Assembly (NCBI GenBank): GCA_900404475.1
Contig: OUQQ01000449.1
Location: 9,848-27,306, forward strand
Source of the DNA: Spongospora subterranea
Lineage: Eukaryota; Endomyxa; Phytomyxea; Plasmodiophorida; Plasmodiophoridae
Reading direction: 5' to 3'
Length of the DNA: 17,459 bases
In this document: positions 9,601 to 17,459 of the stretch, piece by piece
Numbering within the stretch: the first letter of the stretch is position 1
Layout: each line of letters begins with the position of its first letter
Made by a program: the position numbers and the translations under genes
Notes under the pieces: model-generated
Database searches by the model: none
What the model was told of the DNA's origin: nothing
Seen by the model: the letters and a program-made list of their open reading frames with translations, nothing else

Positions 9601-10234
9601 GACCAAGTTCGGAAGACAAAAATGACAACGAATACCAGTTTGCGTATACAGCGTCGTTCGATCAAGAATGGTCAAAAAGAAAACATCTGTGTAAAGTAGT
9701 TGCATCGACCTGAGCTGCAATTGAACGACATCCCCGGATATGTTGCGATTGATAACACGAACAGCTGAAAACGGGCAAGTGTGGACATCCGTTTTTGATT
9801 CTTCAGAAGACTTGCTGCATGATAATGCCTGAATGCACCGAAACACGGTAAACCGATCATTCAGTCTAAACACAAGAACCGACGTGGTCTAAAACACTAC
9901 AGCACACGACCAGTTTATGACGAGAACAAAAAAATACAAAAACAGACCACAGTCAAAAACAAATAGAATCAATAATGCTAAATGAACCAAAGCCGACAAC
10001 AAAAATTCAATAAACCGCACCTGTTTCGCAACAAGCTGCGATAGTCTGTAAGAGGACTGGGGAACGAACAATTCAGCGGCACTTCGACCTAAACCAAGAC
10101 AGAGAGACAACCTGGTCATCTTTAACTACACGGGGAGCTGGACCCGCGCTGATCGACAACGACGCATTCGATAGGTCTTTATTCTCATCGGCATCCAGCA
10201 GAGCGAGCAATAAATCTCCATCGTCGTCGCTCAT
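6647..10234 (-). CDS. MCM10: Mcm10 replication initiation factor, many exons
   Basis: Mcm10 loads and activates the CMG helicase and binds DNA polymerase alpha at origins. Resolved 5' exons (minus): 10234-10112, 10056-10021, 9888-9710, 9555-9444, 9220-9193, 9137-9086, 9034-8858, 8721-8636, 8578-8504, 8439-8317. Resolved 3' exons: 7606-7547, 7495-7185, 7140-6911, 6862-6784, 6721-6647 (TGA). Phases agree throughout both sets. Domain order: acidic N-terminus; FSAVRVINRNIS (residues 93-104); OB-fold (SWAVFGVVV, VRVMLFDEAYQS, ANPNVM); zinc finger C235-x9-C245-x11-C257-x2-H260, exactly the family spacing, inside GKRKDGKSC...YCSFH; then the C-terminal domain with LFDANNMVVLGSERAK, VLDHLETRETLAAKM, a zinc ribbon (CHEC...C-x4-H, CKKC) and CVRCAGSEWER. 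Between 8316 and 7607 I could not fix the exon chain, although acidic SNPSAAGSDLIDLDE (about 7880-7835) probably belongs. The 223-nt intron 9443-9221 may hide a small exon. Confidence 0.9.
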
Positions 10235-10287
10235 TATCCGCCCCGACCTATCGATCCTCTATGGTCCGCCAAACCCAGACCCGGCAA

Positions 10288-10301
10288 ATTTGGCGCCAAA
10301 T
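10288..10301. promoter_or_regulatory. Palindromic E2F-type site upstream of MCM10
   Basis: atttggcgccaaat is a perfect 14-bp palindrome holding the E2F/DP consensus TTTSSCGC (TTTGGCGC) on both strands. It ends 54 bp before the MCM10 ATG. E2F controls S-phase genes, including MCM genes, in animals and plants, so position and target both fit. Confidence 0.6.
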
Positions 10302-10590
10302 CCGTTGGAGTGAACATAACAACTTCTCAAGTTTGTCGAAGTGTTTCCAATCAATTTGGTAATTGCACCGGGGGGGTGTTTTGACGAACAGAATCAACAA
10401 ACACATCATAGCTTGTGCCGAGATTGATTATTATTGGCGTGGAAGCGATATTTTTCGTGTTGACCAAGACATCGGTTTGCATTGGAAGCCTTCTGATTTG
10501 TTTAAGTCCAGCAAAAACATATTCTGATTCATTGGAGTCATTGTTTGCACGGCGAAGGGTCATCGATTTTTACAAAGGGCGAGGTATCTG
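10302..10590. other. MCM10 upstream region / left flank of the gypsy element
   Basis: No gene supported. A 70-codon minus-strand frame with an ATG at 10563 ends at 10351; it has a polar composition but no motif or neighbouring exon. A G7 run lies at about 10370. No LTR end could be recognised. Confidence 0.3.
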
Positions 10591-11257
10591 TCTGATTCCA
10601 ATCAGCCAGAGCATTTCCGCCCACTGCCAAAAAGACATCGACAAGCTCAATAAAGAGCGGATCGTAATGAACTTGGCAATCGTAGGCGCCGAAAACCGAG
10701 TTCTGAGTTATTTCCCATCGTTCAACAAACTCATCACGGATTATGGGCTAGAACACGTTTACGACGTGGAAGATATGAAGAAATCTAAACGTAGAGTTCA
10801 AGCTCTAACCGAGGGATTGCGTCACATTCTCTCAAGGCCGTTGTCGAACATGAACTGAAGTACGGTAAAGATGTGGATCCCAATCACGACGTCGCAGAGG
10901 CATTCGAACTGATCCTATCTACCGCCAAAGAACAACAACGCTTTCGACGCTACAACATCTCAAGCCGACTCCACCTCAGCGAGATGCCAACAATCAAGAA
11001 AAGCAGCATCCCAGCAGGGCGACAATCGTGGACAACCTTCCGGCGACCTGAGACCTCAGCCTAATGAAGACTTGAAGAAACATTCTGACTTCATCAGGCA
11101 CAAATTTGAGAGGAAACCTCCTTCTTTTAATGGTTGTCTACTCTGCAAAAAGGGCCACTGGGCACAAATCTGTCCGACCGCTGCAATCAAAGAGTGCAAG
11201 GAGGCATTCACAAATTTCCGAATTCACCGAAACTTCAAAGCCATTGAGTCGAAGTAG
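10591..11257 (+). pseudogene. Gag with zinc knuckle, frameshifted
   Basis: An alpha-helical capsid-like region (DKLNKERIVMNLAIVG...KRRVQALTEGLRHIL) continues, after a frameshift near 10832, as VEHELKYGKDVDPNHDVAEA and an EAFELILSTAKEQQ helix; a second shift near 11000 leads to the zinc knuckle CLLCKKGHWAQIC at 11135-11173. The knuckle spacing is C-x2-C-x3-H-x4-C, one residue shorter than the usual C-x2-C-x4-H-x4-C. This protein would package retrotransposon RNA; here it cannot be made as one chain. Confidence 0.7.
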
Positions 11258-11310
11258 CGTCAACAAGTTCCAACAGACCCAAAGTTCTCGACTATATATC
11301 AGGTCAATAT

Positions 11311-11964
11311 CAACTCTGCTCTCTTTCTGCCTTGTGAGCTGGATAATGGGTTTTCTAAAACAACCATCGATGGGAAAACTCGTAAACGTCTAATGGCAAA
11401 AACACACGTCCCCTGCGCTTCTTCGATGAGCCAATCACAAGCAAACAGGCGGCAGCGGGATCTACTTCCACCTTTATAGGTTCCGCGATCTTGGACCTCA
11501 CCTTCGATTCACCTATTGGCGCCAAAGTCACTTTTCGACGTCGCGAGTGCTTTGTGACGCGTGAAGATCTCTCAGACGGTGTGGTCCTAATTGATAAACC
11601 TGAATTATTTGCTTTAGGGATCGATCCGGATGACGTGTTAATGGATAAGGTTCAAGTGGCGGTGGGTGGACACTTAACGATTGAAGATGATCTACCGACA
11701 CAAACCGCTCCATCACTTACACCACCTCTCTCCGCTAAACGAGCACAATTTCATCCCCCGACTCCATCTGCCGCTGTATCCGATGAACCGGGTATCGACT
11801 ATTCCATAGATATCGGCACGGTTCTGCCGACGAAAATTGGAGCGGCTATCGAGAAGGTGTGTAATCGAGCGATGATGAATTGTCTACCTGCGTATCGCCG
11901 TCACCGCATCCATGCAGAAGAAGTCATTAAGCGAGACAATATGGAGACTAAAACTGGGTCGTGA
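11311..11964 (+). pseudogene. Retropepsin-like protease region, degenerate
   Basis: FLPCELDNGFSKTTIDG at about 11329-11379 occupies the place of the aspartic-protease active site, with DNG instead of D-[ST]-G. The downstream reading frame (11491-11964) contains ECFVTREDLSDGVVLIDKPE and FALGIDPDDVL, matching the C-terminal part of gypsy proteases ('..L.LG.D.L..LGIDPD'), then a Pro/Thr-rich linker. The two parts are in different frames. Confidence 0.55.
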
Positions 11965-12560
11965 TCCCCCTGTTAAGGTGACGCCAATCAGGCTAGCTCT
12001 GAACCCAGACGCCATTCCATTTCGCGCCAACAGCCTTGGCTTTGCCGAAATCCATCGGCAGTTCATGCACGACCATGTGAAGTCCCTAGAATCTAACGAC
12101 TTTGTGTTCAAGACTTTTCACAGCAGATACGGCTCAGTATGTCATGTTGTCGATAAGAAGGGGGTAGAAATACGAGGTCATCGTCTCACGATTGACACCA
12201 AGGAAGTGAACAAGTGCACCGAACGTGTGGTGTGGTCTATATCCCGTATCGACACCATTCTATCACACCTTCGCTCCGCCTCCGGTTTCATACTCTGGAT
12301 GCGTTCAAGGGATGCTGGCAGTTCCCACAGCATCAATACTCGTGGGAGGTGTGCTCGTTTACGAGGGCATCAATCTGTATTAACACCTCGTAGAATCATA
12401 TAAGGTCTTGCCGACGCCGTATTCGCATTTCAATCAGGAATGCAAGAAGTATTGGGCGACCTTCTTCATGATTGCACATTTGTATGGGCTGACGATGTTG
12501 TTGGTGATTGAACAGATGACTGGTACTGCCAAACAGGCCATCATCAGTTGTTATTCTTTG
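11912..12560 (+). pseudogene. Gypsy reverse transcriptase, frameshifted
   Basis: Motifs in order: DPPVKVTPIRLALNPDAIPF; SRYGSVCHVVDKKG (family 'S.W.SP...V.KK.G'); TIDTKEVNKCTE (family 'TVDYR.VN..TE'); motif A LDAFKGCWQFPQH with the catalytic Asp at 12298-12300; motif C FVWADDVVG with the Asp pair at 12491-12496. A frameshift lies between 'SASG' (about 12280) and motif A, and others near 12330 and 12400. Catalytic aspartates survive, but the protein is broken. Confidence 0.8.
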
Positions 12561-12865
12561 GTAGTTCAAACAGTGTTTGCCAGGATGACCATTGTAGAAT
12601 GAACGATCCAGAGTTTCGTGTAGAATTTGGCCAGAAGATCTAGGACTGGGCCTTTANGTATTGGGCGACCTTCTTCATGATTGCACATTTGTATGGGCTG
12701 ACGATGTTGTTGGTGATTGAACAGATGACTGGTACTGCCAAACAGGCCATCATCAGTTGTTATTTTTTGGTAGTTCAAACAGTGTTTGCCAGGATGACCA
12801 TTGTAGAATGAACGATCCAGAGTTTCGTGTAGAATTTGGCCAGAAGATCTAGGACTGGGCCTTTA
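12449..12865. repeat. 208-bp direct duplication joined by one N
   Basis: Bases 12449-12656 are repeated at 12658-12865 with one difference (C at 12556, T at 12765). The only ambiguous base in the window, N at 12657, sits exactly at the junction. Perfect collinearity plus the N suggests two overlapping contig ends placed side by side, not a biological tandem copy. Confidence 0.9.
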
Positions 12866-13580
12866 GATGTATTGACGAATCCATCAATGAACGCCAAGAC
12901 TTTAGTGTTGCTCCGGCGGCAATAGATCGTGGATGTGTATTGTGACAATCGCTTCTCCATCAACACGTTCATTGAAATATATAATATCCTTGTGCTGGAT
13001 TTAAATCAAATAAACACTACGAGCGATCATTCTCGACGCGATACACCCGCCAAATTCTGCCATTGGAAGCCCGTCCTGAAGGCTCATGCAAACGGCGACA
13101 CACCAGGGCAAATGCCTCAACACGTTCGATTCTGTCTCCGCTTTCGGTGACAATGTATCCCCATAGTCGCCATCCACTTGACCCCTTCAGCGTCAATTGT
13201 AGTTGTAAAGCGAAATCGTAGAAAGGAAAAAGTGTTATCGTCTAGACCCACATGAAATCTTTCCGATGCCGGGATAGGAAGATTGAGCGCGGGTCTCAAA
13301 CGAACAAGATGTTTCGAGATAGCTCCCCGCCATTATTTGGTCTCATAAACAGATTGAACCTAACATGGCAGGTTGAATTTCCCTCTTTCATTAGCGTTAT
13401 GCAGCATGTAGTAGAATACAACACCAATCCAATGCCGAACTATATCACAGCCGGGAAATTTGAATAGGTTTGGAGATTAGAAACCGGGTGTATGGCACCA
13501 AGACCCGTTCGTCTCATACTTGACTCTAAACTCATCCTTGTGCCGTTGACGAACCGCGCTACAGTTGCGCCATTCCTCCA
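12866..13580. other. No firm gene; possibly decayed 3' part of the gypsy element
   Basis: No intact frame on either strand. A weak plus-strand match to the end of a gypsy integrase (WQVEFPSFISVMQHVV...EYNTNPMPN, about 13360-13440) is the only hint. No LTR recognised. Confidence 0.35.
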
Positions 13581-15732
13581 ATGCGTGTCCTCAACTTGTT
13601 GGGATTACTGCTTGTGGCGACAAGACCGGCTCGATCTGTGGCAACCGAACCTGGGCATGATTGGAGCGAATCGCTTGGCACACGTCGGGCCCATGCCGCC
13701 ACAAGAATCGCATCCTCGACTTCCTCGGTATGGATAGCGGATTGTCGCTCCAAAAAATTGCCAATAACTGAGAGCATTTGTCCTTGCAGGACATCAGGCC
13801 GCAGTGGCAGGAGTGGACAATGTTTCATGACGAGACCCACAATTTTCACTTTCCAGTATTCGAATATTCGACATTGGAGTCACATTGGCTGCAAGGCAAT
13901 TCCTTGCTGACGTTTGATTTTTCCAATATCAATTGCGTCCACCAGTTTGTCAACAGTTTGGCCAAGAGGACGAGACCCTCGATTGTCTTATCGATTCAAA
14001 TCGAATTCCTATTGATGCGGAAATTTTGCCGTCAGAAGACGTTCCGGAAAATCTCGTACCCGCTAACGGAAATGCCCAACATTTTGGTGACAGTTCTTCC
14101 AGAAACTTAGCCATTCAGGTCGTGTCCAAATTGTGTTTTGTTCTGCTGAGTGTGTCTTAGGATTGGAACCCGAGCACGAGTTCAAATCGTGATGAATCCC
14201 GTATCAGTATTGATGGTCAACAGTCAAGTGAAAGCGCAGACGGCAAAACCTTCGATTGCCGCATCGAAAATACGATTAATTCGAAAAACCAGCCTGATGA
14301 CGTTAGTGAGAATTTCGTGCCAGTAAGCAATTGCCAAGAATCGTGATGACCAAATATCTGCTTATGGCGTACTAGGATGAATTTCCGCAGCAGACTCGAA
14401 AAATGGTCAAGTTTCGTAATTACAGTTTCGTGACGGGATTGAAAGTGCTCTGTCCGATCCTAAACTGGGACCTGGATGAGGTCAAAGATTATGATAGCCT
14501 CTGTGTGTTTCTGGTCAGAACTCTGGTTCCCCGCTCTGCCTGGGATTTCATGATCACAAACGGTATCGTCTGCTTAGAGAAAGGAGACGAATCCTGAACA
14601 GGTCGAGTTTCACGATATTGTCGCCATGGCCGAACACATGACTGAACTACTGTTGCGCGGAAAGACTGGGCGGGATAACGTTGTGGTCGGACAAAACAAC
14701 ATCGATGTTCCTGATACTAGGCTAATTGGCAAGGCAACCAGCACCCTGCAAAAACTGATCCGAATTTCGAATTTTGTTTTGAAACTGCTCTCTTGCAGAA
14801 AATTGGGCTGCAGTATTAGTCCTAAAGTGGTTAATTGTCTCAAGCGCATTTGTATCCCCGTACTTCAATGTCTTGTGAAATGTTGCCACAAAAATATAAA
14901 AGTGTTCCAGACACGTTGGGGAAAGCGTTTCGCGCACCGTAACTTTGGACTGATGTGCTGCCCCGGTCGTGGATCAAATCATCACACCTGCGGTTCCCAG
15001 ATGACGAAAATCGTCAGAAACCCTGATTCCAGGTTTGCATTCGCCTTATTTTAGAAAAACTGATTATTTAACATTTGTGCTTTCAGAGACAAAGACTCCG
15101 ATTTATTGGATCTCAAAGCTCTTGCTGTTGCTGTTTCCAAGTCAGAAACCGCAGAAGGGAAACTCAATCTTTGCTGGAAATTCAACGAGAAATACCGATC
15201 AAGTTGCTACATGGCTCGAAGATTGCTCCATTCATATCATAGTCGGTCTTCGAAACCCATCTGGGGGTGCTTTGTTCATCACTGTGGCCAAAATATAAAT
15301 GAATGGATTCGAAAATGGGGCCCTCAATTCGCGGTTGGGGAATTCGGCAAGCGGAACTGTCATGGCCTTGAGTTCCTTCGATGCGGATCGGGCGACCGAC
15401 CATTTGATATTCCAGCAAGATTTGGTCTTCGCGATAAAAAAACCCGAGATCTCCTCCCAGCGATTTCCGAAATTCTCGAACAGTATAATCAGTTCGTGAT
15501 TACGAAGACAACATCAATGAGATCGCCTCATCCGAGTTTAATCTATTTGATCAGAATATGCCGTCCTATCAACAATTGTCTATATCGCCATTGCGCTGGA
15601 AGCGTTGAGGAATTTGTTCGCAAATGGGGAGAATCAATAGGCTACACCAATTTCAGTCGCGATCGCTGTCCTGGAAAGGGCAGAAAGGAAGATGGTATCT
15701 GTCAATATGATTCTCGGTTTTCTCAAGGTTGA
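13581..15732 (+). CDS. Secreted protein with three Cys/Trp-rich repeats, seven exons, 595 aa
   Basis: Not a family I recognise. Exons 13581-13727, 13790-13855, 13957-14118, 14161-14322, 14376-14525, 14578-15032, 15087-15732; introns 62, 101, 42, 53, 52 and 54 nt, GT-AG, phases consistent; coding total 1788 nt. MRVLNLLGLLLVATRPARS is a typical signal peptide. Residues 72-179 (exons 3 and 4, both exactly 162 nt) are acidic and share an ETLDC/KTFDC...ENLVP/ENFVP element. From about residue 300 three copies of C-x4-C-x10-WG-x12-C-x(7-10)-C follow: C327/C332/W343/C357/C367, C442/C447/W458/C472/C480, C545/C550/W561/C575/C586. The even cysteines and signal peptide suggest disulphide-bonded extracellular modules. 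No transmembrane helix or GPI tail. An effector or surface protein is possible, but that is inference. Intron 2 (101 nt) is the least certain junction. Confidence 0.75.
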
Positions 15733-15773
15733 CCCTCCATGGACTCAACAAATATTGTAGATGAACTCAAACA

Positions 15774-15779
15774 AATAAA
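15774..15779 (+). terminator. Poly(A) signal of the secreted repeat-protein gene
   Basis: AATAAA 42 nt after the TGA at 15730-15732, on the coding strand. Confidence 0.5.
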
Positions 15780-15830
15780 TCTGATGGGCTTAGGCTAGTT
15801 TCACAAGGGTTATAGGATTATTCTGTTGTA

Positions 15831-15892
15831 CTCCCTCCATTCCAAAATAAGTGTCGGATATGGGTTTTATGTTGTTTTCAAAATAAGTGTCG
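15831..15892. repeat. Mariner terminal repeat with subterminal direct repeat
   Basis: caaaataagtgtcg occurs at 15843-15856 inside the terminal repeat and again at 15879-15892, 36 bp inward. Such subterminal copies are candidate second transposase-binding sites. Confidence 0.75.
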
Positions 15893-15990
15893 CAATTGCG
15901 CATTTAACTGTGAATCGGTCGCGTCACACTTTGTCGATATCTGTACAAGTATAGGACTATGGGCATGAAGGATAACGGAACATGATGATT

Positions 15991-17431
15991 TTATTCGGTT
16001 CCTAAGCAGGATAACGCGAGGTCGATCAAACTTTTATCGCAGCTAATCGGAACTGGAAGCTGGTTCTGTAAAAGCAGTGACTTCTTTCCCATATGAGGAA
16101 TGTTGTAATCGTTCCCACCTTCTCGTCTTAGTGTCTCGAGCATAGTACAGGACTGTAATGTGAGAAAGACGCAGTTCAAGGTCTGAGCTGGCATCTCAGC
16201 AAATGATGTTTAACTGCTGCGATCAGTTCATCGATATTGTTCATCAATTTCTTCTGCTGGACTGCTTGAATGGCTCGAAACAAACCTAAATCCAACACGT
16301 TAAGGTCTGGGCTATTCGCCGGCTGGAATCTCAAGTTGCTATTGAGGTTTTCTATGGACGCCGCGGCCTGCAGAAACGCTTCGTCGTCACATGGTATATG
16401 CGTTATCCTGTTGGATAATTATTGGAGCCCGAATATCATGCCCAAGGTGCCATGTTTTCCCAATAGCAGGCAACAACTGCTCTATCAGGCAGTTCCTGTA
16501 GGTACTTTGCTCCACATTTATTTCCGTCGTGATCATTGTTCCTCGAGGGCGTTTCTCGCTTGCTCTCTGCGCTTGACGCTGGGTCACAAATGGCCATATA
16601 CCTAGCTTTCCGTCGAAATGCAATGTTCCATTGCAGTCAAAAACCGGCCTTGCGACAGCGGGCAAGAACACGACCTTCAAAACAAAGCCTTTGCTTTGGC
16701 AACAATGTACTGGTTCTTCTTCTGCCGGAACAAGGTAATATCTTCGGGCATCCTGAGTTATATAAAACCATTTTTCATCCATTTGGATAATATCGAACAT
16801 TGGCGAAAATGTTGCGCTCGCGTCTGCCAGACTATGATTTGAAGAAGGTCCAAACAAAACCGGACAATTTCTATCTTATTGACCGGGTAAAGCTTTGGTT
16901 TCAACTTGTTCATGTGTTTTCTAAGCTCACCGTCCCTGAAACGGCGGAACAACGTCCCAATAGACATATGAATTGCTGTTGCCGATGTAGCCAACGTTCG
17001 GCGCTGTTCTAACGGCACCTCTCGAACCTTATCCTGGTCTAAACACAGTTTTTTCTCCTCACGTGTCCTTGTTTTCTTGACAGAACGTTCGTTTGAGGGC
17101 CAGCTTTTACGCATTCCTTATGCCTTTTCCACACCCTTTCAATCGTACGCCGATTGATTTGCAGTTGATCAGATAGCCCTTTAATGGATCCGCGTTTCAA
17201 TTTTCCATTAACACTTTCCATTAGAAGTTTTTCGTAAATCATCTGGCCGGCGTCATTCGTCAAATTTAGCCTTGACCTTGAGTCGACTAAATCGTGTACT
17301 GGAGCCGCGGAATCGTCACCTCCACATGCACAAATTCTGCATCGGGAGCCCTGCTGAAAAGCGTTTATTTCTTGCTGAGTTTTACTCCCATGAATAGTCA
17401 ATGTTGACAGGTTCATGACAATCGATTCCAT
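15991..17431 (-). pseudogene. Mariner transposase, frameshifted
   Basis: Cut-and-paste transposase of the plant MLE (DD39D-like) group. From the N-terminus: helix-turn-helix region NGKLKRGSIKGLSDQLQINR with TIERVWKRHK (about 17250-17110); after a frameshift near 17100, DKVREVPLEQRRTLATSA and LRKHMNKLKPKLYP; after another near 16850, the first catalytic block FDIIQMDEKWFYIT; VFLPAVARPVFD; the second block IIIQQDNA; and, after a third shift near 16395, the third block NSPDLNVLDLGLFRAIQ, followed by a C-terminal part (YNIPHMGKKSLLLQNQLP). All three catalytic Asp are kept, but at least three frameshifts rule out one product unless the assembly is in error. Terminal repeats may still be mobilised by a related active transposase. 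Confidence 0.88.
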
Positions 17432-17459
17432 TATGTTATGAGATCATTATCATCACTGC

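Larger units (their letters stand above)
10591..12870 (+). mobile_element. Ty3/gypsy LTR retrotransposon remnant (gag to reverse transcriptase)
   Basis: Segments of one retrotransposon in normal order: gag, zinc knuckle, protease, reverse transcriptase, with several frameshifts. The RT style (V/F-W-x-DD active box, 'PPVKVTP...P.A.PF' start) resembles a Ty3/gypsy lineage I associate with oomycetes and other plant-associated microbes. RNase H, integrase and LTRs are not clearly seen; the true ends are unknown, and the right side may reach about 13560. Confidence 0.8.
15829..17459 (-). mobile_element. Mariner transposon, plant MLE/Stowaway type, right end outside window
   Basis: A terminal repeat beginning ctccctccattccaaaataa at 15831, preceded by TA (15829-15830, half of the target duplication), opens an element whose minus strand carries a DDD transposase up to 17431. 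The opposite terminal repeat and second TA must lie beyond 17459. Terminal sequence and transposase type both match plant mariner-like elements and their Stowaway MITE derivatives. It inserted about 100 bp after the secreted repeat-protein gene. Confidence 0.88.

Noticed and set aside
10351..10563. 70-codon minus-strand frame upstream of MCM10 as a gene
   Set aside because: No motif, no supporting exon and no family match; it lies in the MCM10 promoter or the retroelement flank.
12449..12865. Biological tandem duplication within the retroelement
   Set aside because: The N exactly at the junction and almost perfect identity point to an assembly overlap.
13559..13849. 96-codon minus-strand frame opposite the signal-peptide exon
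   Set aside because: The plus strand carries a signal peptide and spliced continuation into the repeat protein; the minus frame has no motif.
1..17459. CRISPR arrays, tRNA or rRNA genes
   Set aside because: No regularly spaced direct repeats with unique spacers, no cloverleaf with a recognisable T-arm, and no conserved rRNA segments were seen.

Overview
The window reads as nuclear DNA of a small-genome eukaryotic microbe, not bacterial DNA. Coding sequence is cut into short exons by GT-AG introns, many of them 51-57 nt long. Read without splicing, almost every gene breaks into meaningless fragments; read with introns removed, long proteins appear. A 300-residue mitochondrial carrier is spread over 12 exons. 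That intron density is far above what I know for oomycetes and would suit an intron-rich protist (for example a plasmodiophorid or other rhizarian) or an intron-rich fungus. The sequence alone does not settle the lineage. All exon coordinates below were worked out by hand from splice sites, reading-frame phase and protein-family fit.

Left part (1-5436), compact gene cluster: a secreted-looking 2-oxoglutarate/Fe(II) oxygenase of the CmcJ/AsaB type (minus, running off the left edge); head-to-head with it a small unknown gene (plus, 127 aa); converging on that, a complete mitochondrial amino-acid-type carrier (minus, 300 aa); head-to-head with the carrier a short possible gene (plus, 81 aa); a 26-bp minisatellite; and an unknown 159-aa gene (minus). 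Middle (5437-10301): a decayed Ty1/copia reverse-transcriptase fragment, then a replication-factor Mcm10 gene (minus, at least 18 exons or so, 10234-6647) with a perfect E2F-type palindrome 54 bp before its start codon.

Right part (10302-17459): a decayed Ty3/gypsy retrotransposon (gag, zinc knuckle, protease, reverse transcriptase) containing a 208-bp duplication joined by a single N, probably an assembly seam; a seven-exon gene for a 595-aa secreted protein with three copies of a Cys/Trp-rich repeat I do not recognise; and the 3' part of a mariner transposon with plant Stowaway-like terminal repeats and a frameshifted transposase, cut off by the right edge.

There is no operon-like pathway. 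The functional genes are housekeeping (Mcm10, carrier) mixed with secreted proteins (oxygenase, Cys/Trp repeat protein) and transposon debris. The strongest candidate for something undescribed is the secreted triple-repeat protein at 13581-15732.
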